Below, in pieces: positions 53,539 through 61,822 of a DNA stretch of 64,000 bases. Position numbers and translations under genes: made by a program. Origin of the DNA: JAENVT01 sp963720775. Lineage in GTDB: Bacteria; Actinomycetota; Acidimicrobiia; Acidimicrobiales; Ilumatobacteraceae. The notes under the pieces were generated by a model. It saw only the letters and a list, made by a program, of their open reading frames with translations. It was not told where the DNA came from and ran no database searches. The stretch covers positions 1 through 64,000 of the forward strand of contig CAVRGR010000008.1 in the NCBI GenBank assembly GCA_963720775.1, read 5' to 3'. Position 1 is the first letter of the stretch; each line of letters starts with the position of its first letter.

Positions 53539-54875
53539 CCAACTCCTTCGTGCTCGACAGCAGCTACCGCCGGCACAACCGCGTCGTCATCGCCGGTTCG
53601 CCGTTGCGCCTGTTCCGTCTTTCGCCAGCCGGACGCCGGGTCGTCGAGGCGATCGAGCGCAACGAGCCGCTGCCGACCGGGTACTCGAAGTTGACCGATC
53701 GCTTGATCGATGCAGGAGCGATCCATCCAGCTCCCACCGATTCGGCGTTCACGGCAGCCGATGTCACCATCGTCGTGCCGTCGTACAACGCGCAGTCGAG
53801 CGTGGAACCCGCAGGGGCTCTAATGATCGTCGTCGACGACGGCAGCGAGCCACCGCTCGAGTCGATGCTCGAGCGACGCACCATCCGCTTGCCGGTCAAT
53901 GCGGGTCCGGCTGCGGCACGCAATGCGGGACTCGCCGAGGTCACGACGTCTCTCGTCGCCTTTGTCGACACCGACGTGGATCTCGATGAAGGCTGGCTCG
54001 ATGCGCTGCTTCCGCACTTCAGCGACCAGCGTGTCGCGCTCGTCGCACCGCGAGTCACGTCCGCCGACGGCACGACGCTGATCGCCGCGTACGAGGCGGC
54101 GCGATCTCCGCTCGACGTCGGTCCGCACGCAGCGCGGATCGCAGTCGGTTCACGAGTCAGCTACGTCCCCGCTGCCGCACTGGTGGTGCGTACCGAGATG
54201 CTCCGAGCCATCGGAGGCTTCGACGAGACGATGCGGTCGGGCGAAGACGTCGACATGGTGTGGCGTCTGCTCGAGGCCGGCCATCGATGCCGCTACGAAC
54301 CGGCGAGCATCGTTCGTCACCGACCGCGTACGTCCTTCTCCGCCTGGGCTCGCCAACGGATCGCCTACGGCCGATCCGCAGCCGTGCTCGATCGGAAGCA
54401 TCCAGGCGCCGTCGCACCTCTGCGGATCAGTGGGTGGAGCGCTGCCGTGTGGGCGCTCGTGTTGGTTCGGCGGCCATTCGCCGCTGCCACTGTCGCCGCC
54501 GGCACCACGTTGGCCCTGCGCCGCAAGTTGGGCGACCTTCCGGCGCGGGAATCCGTGCGTCTCGCCGGGCTTGGTCACCTCTATGCAGGCCGCCAAGTGG
54601 CAAGCGCCATCACACGTACGTGGTGGCCCGCGGCACTCGTCGCTGCTGCCGTGTTGCGGCGGTCGCGATCGCCGTTGCTCGCCGCTGCAACGGTTCCAGC
54701 CCTGCTCGACTGGTTCGGCGGCGAGCGCCCGCACGACCTCGTGCGGTACGTCGCCTTGCGGCTCGCCGACGACGTCGCCTACGGAGCAGGTGTATGGATG
54801 GGTGCGATCGAACAACGCAGCATCGGGTCGCTGGCCCCGGAGCTCACGAACTGGCCGGGGCGAAATGATCGCTGA
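53526..54875 (+). CDS. mftF: mycofactocin system glycosyltransferase MftF
   Basis: 449 residues from ATG 53526; GTG 53535, inside the mftE stop (GTGA), is an equally good start. The N-terminal part (RVVIAGSPLRLFRLSPAGRRVVEAI) is typical of MftF. The GT2 domain follows: VTIVVPSYN, LMIVVDDGSEPPLESML, NAGPAAARNAGLAEVTTSLVAFVDTDVDL and GGFDETMRSGEDVDMVWRL. The C-terminal hydrophobic region is typical too. MftF adds the oligoglucose chain to premycofactocin. VVPSYNAQSSVEPAG is shorter than usual between the first two strands. The last 32 bases overlap the convergent DUF4395 gene. Confidence 0.83.
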   Translation: MASVTNSFVLDSSYRRHNRVVIAGSPLRLFRLSPAGRRVVEAIERNEPLPTGYSKLTDRLIDAGAIHPAPTDSAFTAADVTIVVPSYNAQSSVEPAGALMIVVDDGSEPPLESMLERRTIRLPVNAGPAAARNAGLAEVTTSLVAFVDTDVDLDEGWLDALLPHFSDQRVALVAPRVTSADGTTLIAAYEAARSPLDVGPHAARIAVGSRVSYVPAAALVVRTEMLRAIGGFDETMRSGEDVDMVWRLLEAGHRCRYEPASIVRHRPRTSFSAWARQRIAYGRSAAVLDRKHPGAVAPLRISGWSAAVWALVLVRRPFAAATVAAGTTLALRRKLGDLPARESVRLAGLGHLYAGRQVASAITRTWWPAALVAAAVLRRSRSPLLAAATVPALLDWFGGERPHDLVRYVALRLADDVAYGAGVWMGAIEQRSIGSLAPELTNWPGRNDR

Positions 54876-55338
54876 GGTCGTTGCACTCGGCACAAACGTC
54901 GACGGGAATGAGGCCCCAGCGCATCAAGCGACCGAACACGATGCAACCGAGGCAGATCGCGAACACGGATTCGAGAACGGCGGCAACGATCAACGCGCCG
55001 ATGAGAACGAACGCCAACGGGTGAGCGCCGAGGCCCCAAGCCAGCAATGCGCTTGAACTGAAGGTCAACCCCATTGCCTGAGCGAAGCGCTTGGGCGGGC
55101 CGGGCACGAAGCGGTGGTCGATGTTCAGTCGGGGTGTGACGACCCGCGTGACGAGCTGCCCGAGCGGGCTCAACCGCGGTCCGGTGAGCACCCGCGCCAC
55201 GAAGCCGTACACGAGCGGCAGGAGCACCCACCACTGCCCGACAGCGAGGAACGCTACACCTTGGGCAACGACACCACCGGCCACCAATCGGGCGGACGTC
55301 TCGTTGACCGGATTCGGGAAAGTCAAGAGCCTGCGCAT
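54844..55338 (-). CDS. DUF4395 family membrane protein
   Basis: 164 residues from ATG 55338 (MRRLLTFPNPVNETSARLVA). Four hydrophobic segments: VVAQGVAFLAVGQWWVLLPLVYGFVARV, FSSSALLAWGL, AFVLIGALIVAAVLESVFAICLGCIVFG and a short C-terminal part. GPRLSPLGQLVTRVVTPRL and PGPPKRFAQAMG are the conserved DUF4395 loops. Cysteines near the end (CLGC, CAEC) could be redox-active or bind metal. Function unknown. Confidence 0.82.
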   Translation of the reverse strand: MRRLLTFPNPVNETSARLVAGGVVAQGVAFLAVGQWWVLLPLVYGFVARVLTGPRLSPLGQLVTRVVTPRLNIDHRFVPGPPKRFAQAMGLTFSSSALLAWGLGAHPLAFVLIGALIVAAVLESVFAICLGCIVFGRLMRWGLIPVDVCAECNDLSDHFAPASS

Positions 55339-55345
55339 GCCAAAA

Positions 55346-55351
55346 AGGGTA
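55346..55351 (-). promoter_or_regulatory. -10 hexamer TACCCT for the DUF4395 gene
   Basis: TACCCT plus 7 bases to ATG 55338. Confidence 0.5.
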
Positions 55352-55429
55352 GTGCGACAAATCCGATCGGACAACTCGGGATTTGACGGAGCGCCGACGC
55401 GATGAGCGGTCGGCCGTCAGCCCGGCAAG

Positions 55430-55435
55430 TACGGT
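55430..55435 (+). promoter_or_regulatory. -10 hexamer TACGGT for the alanine-racemase-like gene
   Basis: TACGGT plus 9 bases to ATG 55445. Confidence 0.4.
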
Positions 55436-55444
55436 TTGAACGCC

Positions 55445-56383
55445 ATGGCTTTGCGACTCACCGTTCAGCGCGCCGCTTGGGAGTCACACGTCCGCTCGGT
55501 GGCGAAGAGCGTCGACGGTCTGGTTCCGGTCGTCAAGGGCAACGGTTACGGCTTCGGGCGGTCCACGCTGCACCCGATCGCTGCCGCGCTGTCCGACTTC
55601 GTGTGCGTTGGTACCGTCGATGAGCTCGATTCGGTGGACCCAGCAACCACCGCGATCGTGTTGACGCCAACACTGATCGCGCCCGCCTCGGCCACGATGG
55701 TCCTGACAATAGGCTCGCTCGAGCACGTCAAGGCCTTGTCCGGATGGCGCGGGCGGGTGGTCGTCAAGCTGCAGTCGTCGATGCGGCGCTACGGCGCTTC
55801 AGTGGGCGAGTTCGAACACCTCGTTGCCGACGCTCTCGCGGCCGATCTCGTGGTCATCGGCTACTCGCTGCATCTTCCGCTCGCGGGCTCGGAAGCCGAC
55901 CGTCTCGCCGAAGTCGACAACTGGCTGGAACGCCTCGACGTGCGCTACCCCTTGTGGCTCAGCCACCTTCAACCGGAGTCGTATGCCGAGCTCGGCGAGC
56001 GCCATCCCGATCGCCGCTTCCGGCTCAGGCTCGGGACGCTGCTGTGGCACGGCGACAAGTCGTTCGTGCGTCTTCACGCCGATGTCCTTGCCGTCCGCGA
56101 AGTGACCGCTGGCGACCGCGCTGGATACCACTTGACCGAGGTGCCCTGCGACGGACACCTCGTGATGATCGGTGCCGGCACCGCACACGGCGTAGCCGCT
56201 CTGCACGGCGGTGCGAGCCCGTTCCACTTCAGCCGAACGCGTCTGGCTCTCCTCGAACCTCCGCACATGCACACGTCGATGGTGCTCGTGCCGGCGGGTG
56301 CGCCGTGCCCGGCGATCGGCGACGACGTAGACGTCCAACGACCACTGATCTCGACACACGTCGACGAAGTCGAGTGGATGTGA
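55445..56383 (+). CDS. alanine-racemase-like PLP fold III protein
   Basis: 312 residues, about 60 shorter than typical Alr. The PLP lysine is in GLVPVVKGNGYGFGRSTL, near residue 31, and the barrel continues with VCVGTVDELDSV, KLQSSMRRYG and LRLGTLLWHGD. A short C-terminal part (DRAGYHLTEVPCDGHLVMIG ... PPHMHTSMVLVP) corresponds to a reduced Alr beta-domain; GYH may hold the catalytic tyrosine. It could be a racemase for another amino acid or an inactive relative. It overlaps the next gene by 4 bases, so the two act from one transcript. Confidence 0.7.
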   Translation: MALRLTVQRAAWESHVRSVAKSVDGLVPVVKGNGYGFGRSTLHPIAAALSDFVCVGTVDELDSVDPATTAIVLTPTLIAPASATMVLTIGSLEHVKALSGWRGRVVVKLQSSMRRYGASVGEFEHLVADALAADLVVIGYSLHLPLAGSEADRLAEVDNWLERLDVRYPLWLSHLQPESYAELGERHPDRRFRLRLGTLLWHGDKSFVRLHADVLAVREVTAGDRAGYHLTEVPCDGHLVMIGAGTAHGVAALHGGASPFHFSRTRLALLEPPHMHTSMVLVPAGAPCPAIGDDVDVQRPLISTHVDEVEWM

Positions 56384-57525
56384 ACATCGCCACTCGCGAA
56401 CGAGTGATCGATCTCGACGTCACAAGGACCGTCGCTCTCATCGGTGTTGCGGCCATGAACTACCACGGCTATCTGATCTCACTCGGCGGCTCAATTGGCA
56501 AGTCGACGATCAACCGCTTCTTCGACCCGTGGACGGGCCCACTGTCCACTCGCTTCGCGGCAACGTTCGTGATGATCGCCGGCATGGGCATCACCCTGAT
56601 GACCGATCGAGGTCGCCTCGCCGACGACCGCGATCGCCGCAGTGCCGACCGCTGGACGCTGATCCGACGCGGGTTCCTGCTCTACGCGTTCGGCTACGTC
56701 TTCGAATGGCTGTGGAACGGCACGATCCTGTTCTTCTTCGGCGCGTTCTTCATGGTCGGCGCCGTGCTGTTCACGTTGCGTACGCGATGGCTCGTCGCCA
56801 TCGGCGTGGTCGCAGCCGTGGCCGCCGCGGCGATCCAGTGGTGGGCGTTCGACAGCGATCGCGACACGAGTTGGCTGTTGGGCGGCTGGTACTCGTCAGG
56901 CCCGTACCGCTCGCCGCGCCGTTTGCTGTTCGACACGTTCGTCAACGGGACGCACCCGCTGCTCCCCTGGCTGGCGTTCTTGTGTGCCGGCATGATCCTC
57001 GGCCGCCAGTTGCCACTTTCGCGGCAGGTGCGCAAGGTGCTGGCGACGCTCGGTGTGGTGCTCGTCGCCGGCACCTACTCGGCCAACCACTTCTTCGCCG
57101 ACACACCGCTTCGCAAGGAACTGCTGGCGACCGATCCGTTCAGCCGCAGCCTCAACTACACGGCCTGCGCTCTGGGCTCTTCGATCACTGCCTTCTGTTT
57201 GATCGGCTGGATCGCCGAAGCCACGCGAGACCGTTGGTTGACACGTGCCTTCGCGGCTGCGGGACGCACGACGCTGACCTTGTACATCCTCCACACGCTG
57301 GTCTTCAACGCACTCGTCACCCACTGGCACCTCATCCGGCCGGCGGGCCTCGACGTAGCCCTGGCGTTTGCCTCTTGCTACTGGGCGGTGGCCATCGTCG
57401 CCGCCGCGTTGTGGCAGAGGTGGTTCGGTATCGGCCCGGCCGAGTGGGTCTATCGCCGATTCGGTGGAAGCAACCTGAATCGGCCAGTCGCGGCGACCGT
57501 GGAGCCGGTCACAGCACGTCGCTGA
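56380..57525 (+). CDS. DUF418/heparan-acetyltransferase-like membrane protein
   Basis: 381 residues from GTG 56380. About ten hydrophobic segments: RVIDLDVTRTVALIGVAAMN at the start, the conserved FAATFVMIAGMGITLM, a charged loop DRWTLIRRGFLLYAFGYVFE and a C-terminal part with TLTLYILHTLVFNALVTHW. The DVxR...LxGVxxMN opening and the LYxxHTLV end are those of the DUF418/DUF1624 acyltransferase-like superfamily. It is coupled to the alanine-racemase-like gene. The 3' end overlaps the metallopeptidase gene by 17 bases. Confidence 0.8.
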   Translation: MNIATRERVIDLDVTRTVALIGVAAMNYHGYLISLGGSIGKSTINRFFDPWTGPLSTRFAATFVMIAGMGITLMTDRGRLADDRDRRSADRWTLIRRGFLLYAFGYVFEWLWNGTILFFFGAFFMVGAVLFTLRTRWLVAIGVVAAVAAAAIQWWAFDSDRDTSWLLGGWYSSGPYRSPRRLLFDTFVNGTHPLLPWLAFLCAGMILGRQLPLSRQVRKVLATLGVVLVAGTYSANHFFADTPLRKELLATDPFSRSLNYTACALGSSITAFCLIGWIAEATRDRWLTRAFAAAGRTTLTLYILHTLVFNALVTHWHLIRPAGLDVALAFASCYWAVAIVAAALWQRWFGIGPAEWVYRRFGGSNLNRPVAATVEPVTARR

Positions 57526-58402
57526 AGGTGTCGCACTGCTTCGGGTCGCCCGAGTTGTAGCCGCGCGTGAACCAGGTCTGGCGCTGCTCGGCGGAGCCGT
57601 GCGTCCATGCCTCTTTGTCGATCCGGCCTTGCGTCTTCTCCTGGATGCGGTCGTCGCCGACGCCCGCGGCCGCGGCCAGCGCCTCATTGATCTCGTCGGG
57701 TGAATCGAGCAGGCCGCGCGACGCCGCGTCGCCGACCCAGATGCCGGCGAAGCAATCGGCTTGCAACTCCAAGGCCACCGAGTACTGGTTGGCCCTGCCG
57801 GGGTCGTTCTGCTGTGCCTTTTGCACCTGATCGTTGATGCCTACGAGGTTCTGGATGTGGTGCCCGTACTCGTGGGCGACGATGTACTGCTCGGCGAGGT
57901 CGGTCGCCGTGCCGACGAACTCCTTCTCGAGTGTTTGCATGAAACCGAGGTCGATGTACACGAGGTGATCGATCGGGCAGTAGAACGGCCCCGTTTGCGA
58001 CGACGCCTGCCCGCAGCCGGTGTTGGTCGCGTCGGTGAAGAAGACAGTCTTGGTGACTTCGTAGTCGACGCCGTAGAAGCGCGGCAGGTTGGCCTTCCAG
58101 AAGTTCTGCACGTCGACTGTTGCCCCACACACGACCTGTTCGAGGTCGCTGCTGCAGGTGCCGTCGGCAACATCGCCGGCCTTCGATTCCTGTTGGGGGA
58201 TGCCTGCTGCCGACTGGCCGCCGTTGAGCAACCTGGGCAACAACAGCGAAGCGAGCAGAACGATGATGCCGAGCATGCCGCCTCCGGCTTTGATCGGAAT
58301 CGGCAGGCCGCCGAGGCCACCGAGACCGCCGCCGCTGATACCTCCGCCACTGCCTCGGCGATCATCGATCATCGACGAGTCCCCGCTGCGAATCCTGGTC
58401 AT
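57509..58402 (-). CDS. neutral zinc metallopeptidase (YpfJ-like)
   Basis: 297 residues. A glycine-rich N-terminal cytosolic stretch and a single helix (GGGMLGIIVLLASLLLPRLL) anchor an extracytoplasmic domain. The zinc site is IVAHEYGHHIQNL (HExxH-like with both histidines) with the third ligand in LELQADCFAGIW. FCPIDHLVYIDLGFM-type residues (YCPIDHLVYIDLGF) and TWFTRGYNSGDPKQCDTF are family hallmarks. The start has a strong AGGAGGT at 58409-58415, 6 bases away. Substrate unknown. Confidence 0.9.
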   Translation of the reverse strand: MTRIRSGDSSMIDDRRGSGGGISGGGLGGLGGLPIPIKAGGGMLGIIVLLASLLLPRLLNGGQSAAGIPQQESKAGDVADGTCSSDLEQVVCGATVDVQNFWKANLPRFYGVDYEVTKTVFFTDATNTGCGQASSQTGPFYCPIDHLVYIDLGFMQTLEKEFVGTATDLAEQYIVAHEYGHHIQNLVGINDQVQKAQQNDPGRANQYSVALELQADCFAGIWVGDAASRGLLDSPDEINEALAAAAGVGDDRIQEKTQGRIDKEAWTHGSAEQRQTWFTRGYNSGDPKQCDTFSDVL

Positions 58403-58408
58403 CTCACT

Positions 58409-58429
58409 ACCTCCTGGTCGGCAAGGTTA
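58409..58429 (-). promoter_or_regulatory. -10 TAACCT (58424-58429) and SD AGGAGGT (58409-58415)
   Basis: TAACCT followed by a short leader with AGGAGGT 6 bases before ATG 58402. It fixes the start of the metallopeptidase. Confidence 0.6.
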
Positions 58430-58444
58430 CGGACATCGGGCTTG

Positions 58445-59347
58445 TCAGGCGGACCTTGCTGCGCGTCGCAGACCGCGCAGCCCCACCGCTCCAGCCCCGA
58501 TGAGCGGACCGCGCCCACCGAGACGAGCCGGGATGATTCGGGCACCGCGGCTGAACGACAGCCGGGCGTGCTCGTCCAGAGTCTCCTGCGCCGAGTTGAA
58601 GAACGTCGCTCCGAACCCGAGGGCGACGGACCCACCGACTACTGCCAGATCGATGTCGAGGAGGTTGCACACGGACGCGACCGCTCGCCCCACGAGCCGA
58701 CCCGTGCGCTGCATGATCTCGTAGGTCGGTTCGGTCGGTGACCGGCCGGTGATCGCCTCGATCGCCGGCCCGGATGCCTCGGCTTCGAGACAGCCGCGCG
58801 ATCCACAGAGGCACCTGCGACCGTTCGGCTCGACCATCGTGTGACCGATGTGGCCGGCATTGCCGGTGGCGCCGTCGAGCAGTTGGCCGTTGAGCACGAT
58901 TCCGCCCTCGACGCTCGACGACACGACCATCGCCAGGAAGCTCTCGTGGCGTTGCGCGGCACCCAGCCATCCCTCGGCAAGAGCCAGAGCCTTGGCACCG
59001 AGATCGCCATAGACGTTGAGGCTGGTGGCCGACGCCAATTTGGAGCGAAGCGGGAACGATTTCCAAGCGTTGATGTTGGTCGGCGATACGGCGACGACAT
59101 CGGGACGAACCGGCCCGGCACAACCGACACCAACGGCCACCGGCCGGGCGTTGTGATGCGTTCTGGCCCGGTCGAGTTGCGCCTGGGCGATCTCGTCGAG
59201 CGACGCGAACAAGGCCTCGGCGTTCTTCCCCTGATCGATGTCGACATCCTCGCGATCGAGCAACTCCCCCTTCATCGTCATCAACCCCGCGGCCAGCTTG
59301 GTGTCGCCGACGTCGATCGCCAGCACGACATCCGAGGACTTGGTCAT
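58445..59347 (-). CDS. ROK-family sugar kinase
   Basis: 300 residues from ATG 59347. The phosphate-1 loop VVLAIDVGDTKLAAGLM, the sugar/zinc region GNAGHIGHTMVEPNGRRCLCGSRGCLEAEA (CxCGxxGC zinc motif) and the adenosine part DIDLAVVGGSVALGFG are all present. ROK kinases phosphorylate glucose, N-acetylglucosamine or mannose; the exact sugar cannot be told. There is no HTH, so it is a kinase rather than a repressor. It begins 17 bp after the oxygenase stop, in one transcript. Confidence 0.88.
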   Translation of the reverse strand: MTKSSDVVLAIDVGDTKLAAGLMTMKGELLDREDVDIDQGKNAEALFASLDEIAQAQLDRARTHHNARPVAVGVGCAGPVRPDVVAVSPTNINAWKSFPLRSKLASATSLNVYGDLGAKALALAEGWLGAAQRHESFLAMVVSSSVEGGIVLNGQLLDGATGNAGHIGHTMVEPNGRRCLCGSRGCLEAEASGPAIEAITGRSPTEPTYEIMQRTGRLVGRAVASVCNLLDIDLAVVGGSVALGFGATFFNSAQETLDEHARLSFSRGARIIPARLGGRGPLIGAGAVGLRGLRRAARSA

Positions 59348-59364
59348 TGGAATGGCGCGGCGCC

Positions 59365-60333
59365 TCAGCCGACCCGGCGAGCGGTTTCGATGAGGTTGAT
59401 CTCGTACAGCACCATGTCGAGCGCGTCGGCACTGACCATCGCCGAATGGCGCTGCGGATGTTCCGCCGTCACGCAACTGGCCAGCGGAGTGAGCAGGGTC
59501 CACGGAGTTGGATGGCAGAACTGCACCACGCTGTAGCGCTCGCCCGTGTAACCGGGCGCGGCAACGACGCGGTGGATGCCGGTGGGAATCACCCCATTGG
59601 TCAAGCGCTCGAGCATCATCCCGGTGTTGATGATGACCTGGCCCTGTGGCGCGACCGCATCGACCCAGTCGTCGCCGACCTTCACCTGCAGGCCGGGCGC
59701 CGTCGCTCGAGGCAAGGCGGTGATCAGATTGATGTCGCCGTGCGAGCCGGCCCACACATGCCCGCCTCCTGGAGACTCGGTCATCGGTGGGTAGCGAATG
59801 GCTCGGGTGAGGGTGGCGCCATTGAGCGTCATCTCGTCGAACAGCGACTCGTGGCAGCCGATGGCCTCGGCGATGACACGCAGGAACCTGCGCTGGATGT
59901 CTTCGATGCGGTCGTGGAACGTGGTGAGGAGCTTCGCCGAGCCGGGAATCGCCGCCTCGGGCAGGACCTGACGGCCGTAGCGGTGCGGATAGCGGGCCCG
60001 CAGCGGATGGCCCTCCGGGAGCTCGCGGCCCCAGTTCAGCATCTCTTTCCAGTCGGGAACGTCGCTCGATGCTGCTGTTTCCACGAGCAGACCGGTGTAC
60101 CCCGTCTGGCCATGGCTCTCGGGCGCAACGAAGCGCTGCTTGACCTCTTGGGGCATCGTGAAGAACTCGGCGAGCATCCCATAGGCAGAATCGAGAAGGT
60201 CTTCGCTGAGGTCGTGACGGGTGTACACGAATCCAGTCGCCAAACTGCGCCGCACACCGTCAACGACCGCGGCGCGCTGCGTGGCAGTGCCCTGTTCGAA
60301 CGCCAGCAGGTCGACGTCCACGATGTCATCCAT
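59365..60333 (-). CDS. 2-oxoglutarate/Fe(II)-dependent oxygenase, isopenicillin N synthase-like
   Basis: 322 residues from ATG 60333. The N-terminal DIOX_N region has VRRSLATGFVYTRHDLSE and QEVKQRFVAPESHGQTGYTGL. The double-stranded beta-helix core has AGSHGDINLITALP (HxD), GLQVKVGDDWVDA, GQVIINTGMMLERLTNGVIP, the distal histidine in TGIHRVVAAP and the RxS pair ERYSVVQF. The fold matches plant-type 2OG dioxygenases. The substrate is unknown; the ROK kinase shares the transcript. Confidence 0.88.
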   Translation of the reverse strand: MDDIVDVDLLAFEQGTATQRAAVVDGVRRSLATGFVYTRHDLSEDLLDSAYGMLAEFFTMPQEVKQRFVAPESHGQTGYTGLLVETAASSDVPDWKEMLNWGRELPEGHPLRARYPHRYGRQVLPEAAIPGSAKLLTTFHDRIEDIQRRFLRVIAEAIGCHESLFDEMTLNGATLTRAIRYPPMTESPGGGHVWAGSHGDINLITALPRATAPGLQVKVGDDWVDAVAPQGQVIINTGMMLERLTNGVIPTGIHRVVAAPGYTGERYSVVQFCHPTPWTLLTPLASCVTAEHPQRHSAMVSADALDMVLYEINLIETARRVG

Positions 60334-60339
60334 CGCCCG

Positions 60340-60345
60340 AGCGTA
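60340..60345 (-). promoter_or_regulatory. -10 hexamer TACGCT for the oxygenase-ROK operon
   Basis: TACGCT plus 6 bases to ATG 60333. Confidence 0.55.
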
Positions 60346-60448
60346 GCCTCGCCGCATTCATGCTGGTAGAGCAGTGATTTCTGACCAACAATCGAAACCT
60401 CGGTAACACTTGTGACGTGTCAGGTCTGTGGCGTACGCAGTTGCTGCG

Positions 60449-60967
60449 ATGAACGAGGTCGCCGAGGTCAGGGTCGTCGAGAGCGTCGACTCCCTGTTTC
60501 GCGCCCATTACGCCCGATTGGTACGTGCACTCACGTTGGCCTGCAACGACCAGGAGGTTGCGGCCGACGCCGTACAGGAAGCGTTCGTGAAGGCTCACCT
60601 GCACTGGCGCCGAATCCAGCACTACGACGATCCCGTCGGATGGATCCGCCGCGTTGCCATCAACCGGCTGCGCGACGATCACCGCCGCCAGAACCGCAAG
60701 GGGACCGCCCTCCGGCGACTCGCCGGCGAGCCGCAGGTGCAGCCGGTCGAGCAGCGCAACTTCGACTCCGACCTGCAGAACATCCTGGCTCAGCTCCCCA
60801 GGCAGCAGCGCATTGCCGTCGCCCTGTTCTACGTCGACGAACTGTCGGTGGCAGAAGTTGCTGTCGCCCTCAACGTCACCCAGGGCGCGGTCAAGTCGTA
60901 TCTGCACCAGGGCCGTGCCCGGCTTCGCAGCGTCGTGGCAGGAGAAGAGGTGCATTCGGATGAGTGA
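60449..60967 (+). CDS. ECF-type RNA polymerase sigma factor (SigE-like)
   Basis: 172 residues from ATG 60449; an in-frame GTG at 60428 could extend it by seven. Region 2: LFRAHYARLVRALTLACND then ADAVQEAFVKAHLHWRRI and PVGWIRRVAINRLRDDHRR. Region 4: LAQLPRQQRIAVALFYVDELSVAEVAVALNVTQGAVKSYLHQGRARL. It overlaps the following membrane protein gene by 8 bases, which suggests that the partner regulates or responds to this sigma factor. Confidence 0.9.
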   Translation: MNEVAEVRVVESVDSLFRAHYARLVRALTLACNDQEVAADAVQEAFVKAHLHWRRIQHYDDPVGWIRRVAINRLRDDHRRQNRKGTALRRLAGEPQVQPVEQRNFDSDLQNILAQLPRQQRIAVALFYVDELSVAEVAVALNVTQGAVKSYLHQGRARLRSVVAGEEVHSDE

Positions 60968-61778
60968 GTTCCACGATCCCGAGTTGCGCCAGGAACTGGG
61001 TCGCCTCAGTGGTGCGTATCCGGATGAGAACGTGGCGTTCACCGCGTGGCAGCGCCGTGTCGGCCAGGCGCGGCGACGACGGGCGATGGCCTGGACGACC
61101 GGAGCGGCGATGACGGCGATGGTTGCTGTCGTGGCCGTCGGGGCCATGCAGGGCGAGAACCGCACGGTCGTTCCCGAAGAAGCAACCGAAACCACAGTCG
61201 GCATCCCCACGACCGTGACCACGATCGTTGTCTCGACGACTGGCAAGATGGTGGTCACCGAGTCGACCGACGAGTCGACCACCTCGACCAGCACGACGAT
61301 CGGCCCCGAGACGACGCCGATCTCCGAAGACGTCGTCATCACGATGCCGCAACCCGAAACCGTCGACGCCGGTGGCGCAGCGCCGGTGGTCACGACGCAC
61401 AAGGCCAAGCCCGGCTCCGGAGGCGGCACGGCGACGCCGACGAGCGCGAGCACTCCCACAACCGACGACAACGCCTCGCACGGCCTCGACAAGACGTTCA
61501 CCTCGATCGGCGGCACCATCACCGTGCGCCAGTTCAACGATCACCTCTCGATCGTCGCCATCACACCCGCCGACGGGTTCCACGACCACGGGCCCGATCA
61601 TGCGGGCCACGGGCTCGGCGTCACGTTCACGTCAGCCACTCATCGGTCGGAGATCTCGGTTTGGATCGACAACGGCACCGTGAAGAACTCCATCAGCGAG
61701 AAGAACGAAAGCCACGGAGCGTCGGGACCGAACGACACGACCGCCGACACGCCGGACGACGGGAACCACGGCGGCTGA
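60960..61778 (+). CDS. membrane protein coupled to the ECF sigma factor, possible anti-sigma-type partner
   Basis: 272 residues from ATG 60960. A short N-terminal cytosolic part (SEFHDPELRQELGRLSGAYP) and basic RRRR lead to one transmembrane helix at about residues 43-62 (WTTGAAMTAMVAVVAVGAMQ). A long Thr/Ser-rich extracytoplasmic linker follows (ESTDESTTSTSTTIGPETTP). A small C-terminal domain has a histidine/aspartate-rich segment GFHDHGPDHAGHGLG. The zinc-finger signature of ZAS anti-sigma factors is absent, so the anti-sigma role is inferred only from gene overlap and topology. The His-rich piece may bind metal. Confidence 0.7.
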   Translation: MSEFHDPELRQELGRLSGAYPDENVAFTAWQRRVGQARRRRAMAWTTGAAMTAMVAVVAVGAMQGENRTVVPEEATETTVGIPTTVTTIVVSTTGKMVVTESTDESTTSTSTTIGPETTPISEDVVITMPQPETVDAGGAAPVVTTHKAKPGSGGGTATPTSASTPTTDDNASHGLDKTFTSIGGTITVRQFNDHLSIVAITPADGFHDHGPDHAGHGLGVTFTSATHRSEISVWIDNGTVKNSISEKNESHGASGPNDTTADTPDDGNHGG

Positions 61779-61822
61779 CCGAGACTCGAACCCTTTCGTT
61801 CGATCTGCTCAAATGTTGCTCG

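Noticed and set aside
47333..54875. A hidden mftA precursor peptide within the ETF-mft region
   Set aside because: I looked for a short frame ending in IDGxCGVY-like codons in the intergenic spaces and saw none; the genes overlap almost everywhere.
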